64,000 nucleotides of DNA from Phascolarctos cinereus. Lineage: Eukaryota; Chordata; Mammalia; Diprotodontia; Phascolarctidae. The stretch is taken from the NCBI RefSeq assembly GCF_002099425.1, contig NW_018344058.1:124001-188000 (forward strand), given 5' to 3'. The position numbers were made by a program, and so were the translations under genes. The notes beneath the pieces are model-generated. The model did not search any database, was not told the DNA's origin, and worked only from the letters and a program-made list of their open reading frames with translations. Positions 45,365-57,700 of the stretch are shown here, in pieces (position 1 is the stretch's first letter; every line of letters begins with the position of its first letter).

Positions 45365-45560
45365 GTAAGTTCTTAAGCAATATAACACTTAAAACTTTGA
45401 GTTCTGGCTCTCACATACCTTGCAAAACTAATTTCCTACTACATTCCTTCAAACACCTAAACTGGCTTTCTAGCTGTTCTCCATACACATCAGTCTATCT
45501 AGTAGATTGTCTAAGTTCACATATGAAGCTCTTGCTACTTGTTCATTGTGTAAAACCAAG
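45365..45560 (+). mobile_element. L2 LINE piece, left of the LTR-like insertion
   Basis: 'taaaactttgagttctggct', 'ccttgcaaaactaatttcct', 'cacctaaactggctttctag' follow the L2 order that continues at 46305. Confidence 0.6.
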
Positions 45561-45564
45561 GTAA

Positions 45565-46305
45565 ACGTTCTCTTGAAGGAATTTAGATCTCTCTTTTCCC
45601 CCAAAGGGGAAAATGACCAGACAAGTTCTCCAGACTTAAATTCCCCTTCTCCCTAAAAGGGAAGAAAACCAGAGGAAGATGATGCCTGTGAAATTAAAGA
45701 AAGGTTTTTATTAAGCAGGAAAGTAAAACAGGCACATGGGGAGTGCTGGTCTATGCTGGTAATGGCTGGGGAGAGTTTATATATATATTTTAATAAAGGA
45801 AGGTAAAGAATTTGGAGGGAAAGGTGGGCTTAGAAAGGAATGAGTCAATGAACACCATCCCTAAGGGGAGGAGGACTGGGAAATTCTAGGTGTCAAAGCT
45901 GTGGCCCTTTGAAATACAAATCAGAAGGCATCCTTGGTGATAAACAGTCCATAGCTCAAAGCTTGATAAGGAAATGTCTCTAAAAACAGGATAATTCCAT
46001 AAGCCCCCTAACCAAAGTTAGGGGAGTCTCTGGAGATAAGGTTGGCTCCAAAACCCATTAAGTCTTTGAAGATAGAGATGTCTTGAAGGTCCATAAACCA
46101 CCAAATGGCTCAGGGTCTGTCTCTAAGCTGGTATGAGCTTCACTGGCTTCAGAGGTGCTGATGTTCTGTGTGTCCAGCTAGGTTTACTCTTGGTCACTGT
46201 CAGCCAATTCAGCCAGTCCTCATATAGTTCTTCTGGTTACCTGGATAACTGGGGGGCTCGAGCAAATCAAGGTATCCATTTTCACAACTGGTTGATTAAT
46301 TGATC
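45565..46305 (-). mobile_element. LTR-like fossil (probable solo LTR), antisense
   Basis: On the minus strand the segment has a TATA-like box (TATAAA at 45782-45777), an AATAAA signal (45712-45707) about 70 bases later and a pyrimidine/T-rich U5-like end, the order U3-R-U5. It separates two parts of an L2 copy. Exact ends and the flanking duplication are not resolved. CpGs are few, so it looks older than the segment at 33847. No internal retroviral part seen. Confidence 0.45.
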
Positions 46306-46505
46306 TTTTACCTCCCTGCCTCTGCAAAAGTGGTCGTTCTAACTGGAATGCTTTCCCTCCTCGCATGAGCTTTTGAGAATCCCTTAGTTTCCTTCAAAGC
46401 AACGCTTGGCTTAAGTGCTACTTCCTGTATAAGACCTTTCCAGGTCCTGCCCTTTCTCAGCTGTTAGCAGTCTGTCCCTCTAGAAATTATTTTATATATG
46501 TAACC
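46306..46505 (+). mobile_element. L2 LINE piece, right of the LTR-like insertion
   Basis: 'ctccctgcctctgcaaaagt', 'taactggaatgctttccctc', 'agtgctacttcctgtataag', 'acctttccaggtcctgcc'. Confidence 0.7.
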
Positions 46506-46779
46506 CTCAGTCATTAGATGATACTCCTGTTTGACGGGCAGATTTTAAAATGGCCCATTTTCATAGTAATTCTGCTCTTTGATGTGTCATTGTGAAATCT
46601 CTTGGGCTATTTCACCTTCTCCCTTTTCTCTCCTTTCCTTCCCTAGAAATATCCTCAAAACTCTTGCTATACAGGAAGACACCTGGCCCTCTAGTCCTGT
46701 CCTGGCATTAGTTCCCTCTCTTTCCAAACTGCAAAGAAATACAGCTCCCAAAGGTCTTTGAGAGGGTGGTACATAAAAC

Positions 46780-46904
46780 TTTGCTTATGTTTAGCACATA
46801 TTTACTTTTGTGAATGCTACAACTTCCCCAGTAGAATTTAGCTTCTTGAAGATGGCAGGACCTGGGATTTTCTTTTTCTTTCTTTCTTTCCTTCTTTCTT
46901 TCCT

Positions 46905-46984
<80 letters not shown>

Positions 46985-47070
46985 TCGTTTGATTTGGTTT
47001 TTACTGTATCCCCAGCACACTGTCTTGCGCACAGCAGATACTTAATAAATGTTTGTGGGATTAAACTGAA
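46780..47070 (+). mobile_element. L2 3' end carrying an expanded microsatellite
   Basis: 'tagaatttagcttcttgaag', 'atggcaggacctgggatttt', then the TTTC tract, then 'tgtatccccagcacactgtc' and 'gcagatacttaataaatgtt', which is L2 sequence cut by a simple-repeat expansion. Confidence 0.75.
46870..46986. repeat. (TTTC)n microsatellite
   Basis: About 28 tetranucleotide units, two of them imperfect near the left end. Confidence 0.98.
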
Positions 47071-47512
47071 TTAACCTTTTTCAAGATTTCCCAGAGACTG
47101 TCAAGTCAAATGTTTTTCCAAGAATATTGACACTGACAAAAGAAAATAGATAAATCAGTGTTGAAAAAATCATGAGGTACATGTTACACCCCTGAACTGA
47201 AAGGGGTTAAAAACAGGATCGTGATTGTGCTTGTCTATTTTCCTCCACCAGATGTATTCCCTATTTGTATCTTTTAAAAGTCTGAATCTTGGGAAATACT
47301 TTTTTTTTTAATTCCCTTTAAGTTGCATAAAAGAAAGCATAGATTTGGCACATAGCTTAGTGCTCCCCCTTCTGTCCTTCCTGGTTCAAGCTCAGCTTAT
47401 TATCACTTTTGAGGATAGAATTTGAATTTTTCTCAAATACTTTTGAATTTCAGGTTACTTTAGGATAATTATACATGATTAGATCATAACGCAATTTCTG
47501 TCTTTCTTGCAG

Positions 47513-47705
47513 ACTTGAATCTCAAATGACAGCTGATATTCAAACTATTCTGCAATTACTGCAGAGGCAAACTCCCGTGGTCCCACCTGCTTATAGTATG
47601 GTGACAACAGGGTCAGAATATCAAAGACCAACTCTCCAAGTGATGAAAACTCATCAAACTGTAGCATCTATTAAAACTGACAGAAGCTTTAGTCCTTCTT
47701 CACAA
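47513..47705 (+). CDS. KCNH7: KCNH7 coding exon 5 of 6 in window (end of coiled coil)
   Basis: After one base that completes the split Arg codon, this exon reads [20 protein letters not shown], the rest of the coiled coil, then [19 protein letters not shown] and [14 protein letters not shown]. The block [15 protein letters not shown] is typical of ERG3. The acceptor tctttcttgcag is strong and the donor gtaagt is consensus. It enters in phase 2 and leaves in phase 0. It has 64 full codons with no stop. The following Ser/Pro-rich SFSPSS may be a proline-directed kinase site (inference only). Confidence 0.96.
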
Positions 47706-48036
47706 GTAAGTATAGACACAACTTAATTCTAAGTTAGTTGGAAACAATTAGTGTTATCTAAAAGCTCTTTTGGAATACTAAATTACTGAAGTTCTGGGAA
47801 GACTAGTCCCTAAAATATAGGGAATCAAGATAACTTCAGTTGAGTTGTGTTAGAGGGGAGGGTGTAAAGCTGCTGAAGTGGCTTCACCATAACTATCACC
47901 AAGGTAGAATGGATAAGATTGTATTGCCTTCTTCTCCCCTCCATGTCTTAATAAATGCTAAACTGATTTCACCTGTATACAAATAGGTGAAGGGAGATGA
48001 GTTACATACACTATTATATGTATAACTACGTGTGTT

Positions 48037-48193
48037 GGGGTAGGTAGGTGGGCCAGTGGACAGAGTGTCTGCCCTGGAATCAGGAGAACCAGAGTTTAAA
48101 TCCAGCTTCAGACACTTGACACTTACTAGCTATGCGACCCTGAGCAAGTCACTTAACCCCAATTGCCTCACAAAACAAAGACAAAAAAAAACT
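48037..48193 (+). mobile_element. WSINE1-type SINE
   Basis: 'gggtaggtaggtgggccagt', 'cttactagctatgcgaccct', 'cttaaccccaattgcctcac', A-rich end. The flanks AACTACGTGTG and AACTACACATG look like a decayed duplication. Confidence 0.9.
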
Positions 48194-48219
48194 ACACATG
48201 TAATTTTGTAGCCTTGTTC

Positions 48220-49075
48220 TATCTCCTAAACTTTAACTTAATATTTCCAACTGTATGTCCCTAGGGCATCTCAAATTCAATATATCCAAAATGGAAATTA
48301 TTATCTTCTCCCAAAACGTGCCCTTCCTCCAAGTTTTCCTATTTCAGATAAGGACACCTCCATCTCCCCAGTCACCCAGGTTCATATTCATGGTGCCATC
48401 CTCAACTCTTCCCCTCTGATTCACTTTCCATATCCAATTAGCTGCCAAATTTTATATATTTTTCTTCTACAATATATCTCACCTCAGTACCTTTGCCTTC
48501 TTACATGAACCCCTAGGATATTGCAACACCTCTAATTGGATTCATGGCATCTACCATTCTTCAACACAGCTGCCAGAATAGTCTTCCTAAAGTATAAATC
48601 TGACCATGCCATTGACCTTTGTTAATAATTTTCATTAGTTCCTTGCTGTCTAACAGATAAAATGTCAACTTCTCAGCTTGGCCTTTCACAGTCAGGCAGA
48701 ATTCTGCCTACCTTTCCAGGCTTACTTCACATTACTCCCCTCAAGTACTCTGTTTCCCAGACTTAGCATTTCATTCCTATTTCCACAATTTTTATCACCT
48801 CTCTCCAGTGCCTAGAATGCATTCCCTCTTCACCTCTATTGTTTAGAATTTTTAGATTCCTTCAAGGGTCAGGTCATATATAATTTCCTACAGGAAGTCT
48901 TTCCTGAACTCCTTATTTATAAACATTCTTTCCCACCTCAAATCATCATGTACATATGTATTTATATATTGTCTCCTCCCAAGAGAATATAAGCTTCCTG
49001 ATCACAAGGACTATTTCATTTTGTGAATCAGCTTGAGTATATAGCACTTAATTGTTTAATGCATATAGGTTGGAT
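48220..49075 (+). mobile_element. L2 LINE 3' portion (about 850 bases)
   Basis: 'gggcatctcaaattcaatat', 'ccagtcacccaggttcatat', 'gccatcctcaactcttcccc', 'ggatattgcaacacctctaa', 'ctttccaggcttacttcaca', 'gcctagaatgcattccctct', 'aagtctttcctgaactcctt'. The order follows the L2 3' portion as I know it. Confidence 0.82.
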
Positions 49076-49219
49076 TGTACTGGACCTATTTTTTAAACAC
49101 TACAAACAAAATTGATATTTGAAGTACAGCTAGAAAATATTAAGAGCTATCTTGGAAAACATTTCAGCAAAAATTATGGGAAAATTAGTGCAATGTGCTC
49201 TAGTCAGAAAAACTATGTT

Positions 49220-49371
49220 GGGGCAGCTAGGTGGCACAGTGGATAGAGCTCTGACCTTGGAGACAGGAGGACCTGAGTTCAAATCCAGCCTCAGATGCTT
49301 GACACTTACTAGCTGTATGACCCTGGGCAAGTCAGTTAATCTCAATTGCCTCACTAAAAAGCAAAACAAAC
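49220..49371 (+). mobile_element. WSINE1-type SINE, perfect target duplication
   Basis: 'ggggcagctaggtggcacag' to 'ctcaattgcctcactaaaaa' and an A-rich tail. AAAAACTATGTT is identical at 49208-49219 and 49372-49383, and the copy is close to consensus, so it is one of the youngest insertions here. Confidence 0.96.
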
Positions 49372-49998
49372 AAAAACTATGTTTACAGCATGTGGTTATG
49401 TGCTCAGAAGAAAATAATACAAACTTTCTAAAATATGAAAGTAGAAAGTAATGTCTTTGTAGCTAGATTTAAAAGCTAAAAAACATACTGATTCAGTAGA
49501 TTTTCTTTGTTTCCAAAGAATTATAGTACTTCTAATTCTACTTTATAACAAGTAGTTTTATTCCCATTCTCTTCCTTTGTGCTCCCTCCTGTCCTCTGGC
49601 CTATTCATACCTACTAAAGTACTCAACTCTCTCACACTCAGCTTTTCCTTGAATTTAAAATTCAAACAAATGTGGGGGGGAAATATTTTTAAAAGACTGG
49701 TTTCTTGTTTAATTTCCCATGCTCAGAATTCCCCAAACACCAATGTTTTGTAAATTACATGGAAACCTATTGAGGGGCAGGTTTGGATCTCCACTCCCCA
49801 TCCTTCTCTTGCATCAACTTTTTTTGAGGGAAGAAACTATAAGACCATATCCTAAAAGAAATTTAGATTGATTTGGAAAGAAAACATTTTAACATGTTTA
49901 AATATTATAAATGATTTGAGAGGTAAGGGATGTGATATATTTTAGACAGCTATCAAAAGGATTTGTAAAATTGCCTTGTTTTCTCTTCTTCCCATCAG

Positions 49999-50268
49999 TG
50001 TCCTGAATTCCTAGACCTTGAAAAATCTAAACTTAAATCCAAAGAATCGCTCTCCAGTGGGGTGCACCTGAACACAGCCTCAGAAGACAACTTGACTTCA
50101 CTTTTAGAACAAGAACCTGATCGCTCTTTAGAGCTCCATTCACAGCACAGTAAAACTTACCTTCATCCCATTAGGCATCATCCTTCTTTACCAGATTCTT
50201 CCCTAAGCAATATAGGAATCTTGGGTCTTCATAGGCATGTTTCTGATCCTGGTCTTCCTGGGAAATAA
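49999..50268 (+). CDS. KCNH7: KCNH7 terminal coding exon with stop codon
   Basis: This last coding exon has 89 codons plus TAA at 50266-50268, after an acceptor ending tcttcccatcag. It reads [20 protein letters not shown], then [16 protein letters not shown], an intermediate part rich in His and Ser, and the C-terminus [14 protein letters not shown]. The [16 protein letters not shown] block and the VSDPGLPGK end are what I remember for human ERG3 and separate it from ERG1 (which ends in a different HRH-SDPGS context) and ERG2. It enters in phase 0. The reading frame is intact, and nothing suggests a pseudogene: introns are present and all six exons are open. Confidence 0.97.
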   Translation, partial: CPEFLDLEKSKLKSKESLSSGVHLNTASEDNLTSLLEQEPDRSLELHSQHSKTYLHPIRHHPSLPDSSLSNIGILGLHRHVSDPGLPGK

Positions 50269-50421
50269 TTGTTATTATTATTATTTTTTTTTACTATTTA
50301 CTTCATATAAAATGTAAGTGCTTTTAATGGCTGCTTCCTTTTTTTGTATTTAAATCCTCTATACTTGACTCAGGGGCTAACAAGTTACCATTATATGCAA
50401 AAGTACTGTATATTTTCCTAA

Positions 50422-50427
50422 ATTAAA
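50422..50427 (+). promoter_or_regulatory. KCNH7: Candidate proximal poly(A) signal (ATTAAA)
   Basis: ATTAAA lies 154 bases after the stop codon, followed about 20 bases later by a GT-containing stretch. It would give a short 3' UTR. This hexamer occurs by chance in AT-rich DNA, so it is only a candidate. Confidence 0.3.
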
Positions 50428-53400
50428 GCTTGTAAGGTAAAGTTGAGCAGTTAGATGTAAATATACTTAAGAACTATGTTCACATGTTAACAACTGCCAG
50501 CATCTCAAGGCACCTTATATATTTTTTTTTTTTTATTTTTTAACACCTGCATGTTAGGAAACTCCAACTGATGTTGCATGGACAATATCATTTACTGCTT
50601 TCACTAAAACAGTACTTTGTTGTAAAATGCCTTCCAAGTAAATAAGAGGCCAGAGGATGATCTAGTTCACGGACATAACTCAGAATTTATTAAACTAGCT
50701 CATCTGGAGTTCAAAGGAGAACCAAAAAAAAATTTGTCCATTTTGAAAAGCTGTAATCATCTTTCCATATGGAGCATTTTCTACTCAATGGCACTTATTC
50801 CATTAAGGGATTATAAAATCACTAACAGGAGGAAATAACCTCTTCTAAGTAAGTGTAGGTACTTTAAGAGATTGAACTCTTTGACTTAAAGGACTATCAC
50901 CAATTACACTGATAAAACACATTAATTTAGTAATTACCAGAGGCATATTTTTTTTACTACAAAAGGACACATTTATTTAATTTTCCTTTTCTTGACCCTC
51001 CTCAAAACTTATAAAACTTGGCTGACAGACTGATTCACACACTTCTTTCTTGTTATTCTACCTTAGGACATGTTGAACCACATCTATTTTCATGTCACTG
51101 TTCCTTTCAAAGGCTTATCCATCTTAACCCTCACTCTTAATCCCTCCAAAATATTGCATTTGCAGTAGAAGTATTTCTGTTTTTTTTTTATCTTTTGTGC
51201 TATATAGGCTAAAGAATATGTATATTATTTGACTAAAACATCATAGTAAAACCTCAGTTAAGTTAGAATGTTTACAGAATGGAGAATTCTGATTGGTTAG
51301 AAAAGGGTTTGAATCTAGGATTTTTGGAACAGAAAGGTTAGAGATCACCTACTCAAATCTCATTTTGCAGATTTGGTTTCAATCTACTGAACACTTTCTA
51401 AAGTGTATTAGTAAATTTTCCTGCCTTAAGTTAAATATACCAAAAGTAATTTCATCTTTCTTTGATGCTCCAGAATCTCACACAGCATCAAAGTCATTAT
51501 TCTGAATATCATTTGTCATTGTAGAGAACTATAAAAGACAATAGAGATTAGACAAAATGTTTATTGGTTCCATGATACAATAACATACCCTGGAAGATAT
51601 TTTTAAATATATCATTAAGATGGCATCCTATTTTTTTGAGTTTACCCCAAAAGAAAGGGCAGAATTGAGTTGAGTACCACTTAACTGAGGTTTTCCTCCA
51701 TTTAAAAATACACCCTATGTCATTTTTTAAAATGTTAGTGTAGATGTACCCATAATTGGGGAAGGGGTTCTTTTCAATTTTCTTTAACAATTTTTTTAAA
51801 CCCACATTGTCATTCATTAAAAGAGAGACTAAAAATGTGCTAGGATTCTGTGTATTACAATACTGACCATCTTTCTAGGATATACATGTAATGTTATTTA
51901 TCTTTGTGTACAAATCTAACTACCTGTAAATCCAAGAGGTGATTTCTAAAGCTGCAAATTCTGCATACATGACCAGCACTTTGTGATTAGCTTGGCTTAT
52001 TTCTTAAATATTTGATTGATTCACACATTGTAGATCAAGTGACCCTATTCTCCTACCTACATTTCACAACATGGCTGGGTTATTAGATAATCTTCTAAAT
52101 TTTAGTTGGGCAGTGGAAAATGAATTTGCACAGATGGTGATTATATTTTGTTACTCTGCTTAATTTATGAAAAGCAGAGAAGCACAAATTATTAGGACTG
52201 GTTTACACAATGCCAAAATTTCTTTAAAAAATTCACACCAGCTCTTTGTTGTTGTGTAGACAACCTTCACAATAGGCATTTTATTGTTACATCTTCAGCT
52301 AAAATGACTTGGAAAAAAAAAAAGCTAATCCTTGGTTTAAGGAGCCTTTGATTATATTCACCAAAAAATTGCCATACAAAAAAGACTGCCTTGCCAGGCA
52401 AGGCAATTTAAACATGCTATGTTTGTAATGTTCTATTTTGGAATGTTTGTCTGGAATGTTCTATTATGTTTATTGTGAAGACAAGCACAAAACCTGGCCT
52501 TCCACAAAGACACCCATTTTTCCATAAAATTGAAGAATGGCATGATTGTAAAGATTGTGAAAGAATTTTACCGTATTTAATTTTTTGCATAAAAACAACT
52601 TTTTCTACTTTAATTCCTTTGAATTAAAATAGTGGGTTATTGTTTTTAAAAATTATAGCATCTTATGATTAGAGGGGTGACTTAAATATTAAATAATTAG
52701 AAGGATGACTCTTCTGACATTGCATTATAAAAATAGGATAGAGTAATGTATTATGATTGATTGGTCAGATGGAAAGCATTGGTATTGATAACATCTCCCA
52801 ATAATTTACCACAGTTATCTAGCACTTAATTGGGAATGTGAAGCAGCCCAAGGAATGTGGAATGAGTAAAATACTCAGTTCTGATTTTCTTAAAATCATG
52901 TTTTCAATTTCCTTTCAGCTTAAAAAAATTTCTGTTCTGTCCTAGGTTACCGACTCAGCAAAGTGCAGCATATTTAGTCAGTAATAGCCTCATGGTGTTT
53001 TCTTCACCAATCTTTCATCTACACCTGGGTCCTTAAGAATCCTTTAGGCTTTCTTATAACATTAGAAATGTTACTTGGTGCCTGACCCAACTAAGTTTCT
53101 ATCTAAATATATCCCCAATTCATTTAGATCTGTTTTTTCTGCTGTTACCATCAGATAGGCAGATGGCCTACACATACTTAGACTTAACATTTCATCTTGC
53201 TAGTGGATTGCCATTGTACCTATCCTTATCTAACCCCCTTTGGCTTGTTCTACACTTCAGTTATTAAAATTGAGAACCTAGGATAAAGAAACACCTGTTA
53301 ATATTGTTCTCACAGTTTTTTAAAATTAATAAATGCTCACCCAACAGACACTAGGGACTGCTCTCTGTTTTCGAAGATGCACTGGTGCAAACTCATCAAG

Positions 53401-54539
53401 GCTACTAAGCAAAAAAAAAAAGTGGAAATTTTTCCTTCCATCCTAGACCATGCCATTTTCATACATCTTTAAACTAATATTTGATTTTCCATGTGCAAGA
53501 ATTGTCTATTTTGGGGGGAACTCCTGCCAGAAGCTAACTTTTAGCTGTACAACCATAAGTAATGGCTCTAACTGTAACCACCCAGTAACTGCTGAGGGAA
53601 ATTTATTGTTCCAAATGACATTTCAAATTAAAAAAAAAAAATTAATTGGGATCTGATCTACAGAGCTAATTTGCATTAAAAGCAATGATTTTAATCACAT
53701 TTATGAGCATGCACAGACTACTATGCTCTGTGGAAGCTGAAAGTGATGTGATTGAATATGAATTGTTTAGGCTGTTTATAACATACTTAAGCACTAATTG
53801 TATCTGTTTGACCAAGAAGGGTTCTTAAATTGCATGACCACAATATAAAGGTGATTAATGAATTTCATTTACTTTTAAAATACCATTTTCCCAATGATAA
53901 AAATACTAAATTGCCATTAAACTTCCATTTATACATCTATAGGTTAAAAAAAAAGGAACATGCATCATATGCACGCAAATGCTTATGTCATACAGAGTAG
54001 CATGCTTGTTTTAGAAACTTCTTATAAAAAAAGTAACAGGAAAATGGCATAATTGTCCATATTTTATCAGTCATATGATACAACTAACAAGACTTTAAAC
54101 CTTTCTCAAGATATTATTCTACTTGAATACAAGTCAGGAAAACTGGAATGGGTAGAATTAAGTAGTGGTCTCTCATGATATAACACCATTGCTATTCTTT
54201 GTTTCATGGTACCCTATATTTACTAGGAATGAGATTTTAAATTATATTACTACTAACTAATGATTGATTGGATTCATAAGTCTGAAGGCAAGTTCAACAC
54301 TATGAGATAAAACAACTATGGGATAAAATTTCTCATTGCATATCTTTGGTGCAATAACTACAATGATTTCAACATCTCTTCTGTACCTGATTTTAATGGC
54401 CCATGGGAAAACTGTCTCCCTAAACTCACTATTGCCAGAATGCATTATTTGTAAAGGCCAACTAACTAAACAGCAAAGCAATGATAATATGGATTCCTGA
54501 GGTTTCTGACTGTCTGAGCTAAAATCATATCTATTAGCA

Positions 54540-54720
54540 CAGAATGTTATACTTGAAATACAACTTCAAAATCATCAAGTCCAACTTATATTTATAGACA
54601 AAGAAAATGAGGCCCAGATAGATCCTCTTGCCCAAGGTCCCACAGCTAGTCAGACAAAGAAACCTAAAACTCAGGTTTCCCAGTTTGTAGGAGTGTTCTT
54701 TCTAGCAGTCCACATTGCCT
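54540..54720 (-). mobile_element. MIR/L3-like remnant, antisense
   Basis: 'aatcatcaagtccaacttat', 'agaaaatgaggcccagatag', 'cttgcccaaggtcccacagc', 'taaaactcaggtttcccagt'. It is the only clear repeat remnant between 50300 and 59500. Confidence 0.6.
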
Positions 54721-57700
54721 TTTTGGCCCCCAAGAAATGTAAAAACTAAATGCTCAGGGCTAAAAACAACAGCAACAATTATTTTCAGGTAGGTATTCTC
54801 TTAGTCACTCCCATATCTGTCCCATTGACACAAAACACTACCTTAAGAGAACAACAAAGTGTTACACTAATATTTAAACTTAATACAAGCTTCCCCCATC
54901 CAAATATCTCAGTATTTTTTCCTTAAGTTACACTGAACTTAAATGAATAGTAATGGTAATTCTTTAGTTCTTAATTTAAAAGATGGCACTTATATTTAAA
55001 TATTTGAGTAATGAATGGCAAATCAATGTGTACACTTAAAGCAGTTGACTCTGTTGTTTTTACCCAATACGAATATCCATTATAGAGTACCTATCTGTTA
55101 TAGAAAAATACGCACTTTCAAAAACATAAATTAGGTAACTATTTGCATTGCAAAAGTGAATATTAGACACTTTTTAAAGAGGAAGCTGCCTTAATACAAT
55201 TAAGTATGCTCACTTATATTATCTGATAAGGGATTTGGTTGGGAGGAAGCAGAATTGCAAATCAAAAATGCTACCAAACTGCCCGCTGAAGATCAAGAAG
55301 CATTGACAAATCCATGGAATGATACGCTTTAATTTACAGACCATTCTTCAGGAATACATGATTGCATACAGCAAAGCATGTTAATTTAAACATTAGTAGC
55401 ACAGTAGCTTCTTCAAAAAGTCAAACTTAATTGAGCACAATAAGTTACTACAGTAGCAAAGCCTCTGAAATATTTTTGGTTTGCAAATAGTCAAGGGAAA
55501 ACAACCCAAAACCAGGAAAAAATTAACACTCTCTAGATAAATCCCAACATTGTAAGCATGGGAATTCCATTCTTTTATTTACCTTGTGTTAAATGATAAC
55601 ATTTAATTAACTTGCAGTTTTAAAGCATGTCTGCATATGTTTAAACCTGTTTCCTTATAGCTCAGCAACCAGGTGTATTTGTATACATGTGAAATGGTGT
55701 GGCTGTCACTCTTTCCTTCTAAAGTCCTTCAATGACTCTTCTGTTATTTTTATCAAAAATCATTATGAAAACAAAGCTTTTATTTTACAGTAACACTTCT
55801 TAAGTCCTCTTGGAGTGTGCTGTAACAAAAGGTATTATTACTCTTTTGGAATTTACATTTTCCCTATTTTTAACAAGTAGATTCTCTGTGTGTCATTATA
55901 AAACATTAATTCAGGATTTAAGGAAAATATTTTTTCTCTAAAAAAAGTTCAAGAAAGTCCTTAAGAAAAACATTTCAAGAATCTCTAGTTGCAGCCATGT
56001 AATTCCCTTTGATTTTAATGGAAGGCATAGTATCAAGTGTGCATTTGTGACTAAAATATGAAATATTAGAATTGTAATTGGAAAAATAAGTTAGAATGTT
56101 TTCTGATGCTGAGATAATACATTTCAAAATACTAAACCAATGAAAAGTATATTTTGAAAGGAATGCTTTTTTAATCACTTAAAAGATTTCAACCATATAA
56201 GACGACTAAGGAAAAAATCTCATTCATTGTACCTTTGTTTAAGTAGTAAATATCCAGAATGTTTCTAACATAATGAAACAGCTTACCAAAACATGCTATA
56301 CTGTTCCCTTTGTCTTTACTCATACTATGTAGCATGAAATCACGAAGGTGACTTTGAAGTAACTGTACAGAAATATTTATTTTTTAGCAAATGTTTTCTT
56401 CAAAGATTATGTGATATTGACAGCATAAACCATTTGCACAAATAGTTTTGCAATAACCCTCTGAAAATAACTGTAAATAGAAAAAATGTAAATTGCAATG
56501 TAAAAATTATTGCAGATTTTTGGTAGCTAAAAAAAGCATACAGGGAGTTAAACTGTAAAAGTTGTATTGATATTATAATGTACATATAGAATTCAAGAAT
56601 GAAGGAAATCATTTCTGGACTATTTATATGAGACAATTGAGCTATTTCAAACACACAAATGAATATTGTTTAGAGGCATCAAAGGTGGTTCTCTGTCTTC
56701 TGATAATTAAGATAGAAACTTTTTGAGGGGCTAACTGCATTTCCAACATTTTTTATTAGGTATAGCACCAGACAGAGGCATGATGGTGCTGATTTATTTT
56801 TTTAAAAATCACTTAATTATAAGAACAGTGCTGCATTTTACTTGGGTTTATTAAGACACTGAGTAGTGGGACCGTATGGATGCATGATAAAACCTATTAT
56901 GTTTAAAATTAAGGAAATGTCTTTTTTTTAAGTTCTTTGTTATAACTCAAAAGGGACTCACTAAAATAGCAATTTCCTTTGTAAAATCATTTGTCCTATT
57001 GTGCAAGATATCTAATCTTTAAACATACGACTTAATTTTAAACTGAAAAGTTTATATAACACACCATGTATTCATTTATCTTTTCCTTAGTTTGGAAAAT
57101 GAAAAATGTCTGCTTTTTTAATTTACATAAATTTCTATGCATTTCTTAGTCTCTTCCCTAAGGGAGAAAACTGTATTTGCAAGAATTATTTTCTAATATA
57201 TGATATAAAATCTAACAGTGAAATAGTTGGCCCTTCTATTGACAATGTGGACCTTTCAAATGCAAAGTCAAGTTAAGGAATGTTAGTAATTTATTTGGCT
57301 TGATATTCCTAACTTTCATTAACAAGAAACCTAAAACTGGCACAAGGAAAACACTCTTGCTTGTATAAATAAATGTTGAAACAAAAGCAAATATACTAAA
57401 GTAGCATGCATTGAGCAAATTTCATCAATGAACACTCCGCCAATTATTAGGTTCTAGACAGCATAGGACAGAAAGCCAAATTTTACAACTTCTGTGTTTT
57501 GTTATAGGGTTACAATTTTGGAATGATAGATACGGGAAAATTTTAGACCAACATTCAAAGGAGAATGCCACCTCAGAGTCAATCAAAAATTAGCCCATGA
57601 TATCAAAGAAAAATGAATTTCTAATCTGTATAGTTTGGGGGCATGTTTCCTTGCACTGTTTGTTTAGTCCTTTGAAATTACAATTAACTGTAGCAATGCA

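Larger units (their letters stand above)
36960..47512 (+). other. KCNH7: KCNH7 intron (phase 2), 10.6 kb
   Basis: The intron interrupts the coiled-coil coding sequence. It contains MIR and MAR1 copies, a purine-rich repeat at about 39000-39850, antisense L1 pieces at 41020-42840, L2 pieces and an LTR-like segment. I recognise nothing in 40260-40745, 43340-44735 and 47075-47510. Confidence 0.85.
47706..49998 (+). other. KCNH7: KCNH7 last intron (phase 0), 2.3 kb
   Basis: The intron runs from a gtaagt donor to a cccatcag acceptor. It holds two WSINE1-type SINEs and one long L2 fragment. 47706-48030 and 49384-49998 show nothing recognisable. Confidence 0.9.

Noticed and set aside
46810-47032. 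ORFs on both strands made of Phe/Ser/Leu or Lys/Glu runs
   Set aside because: Translation of the (TTTC)n tract; no gene.
49130-49451. Pair of ORFs on opposite strands
   Set aside because: Both are the WSINE1-type SINE read through; the same applies to ORFs at 5104, 11626, 24528, 25456 and 27414.
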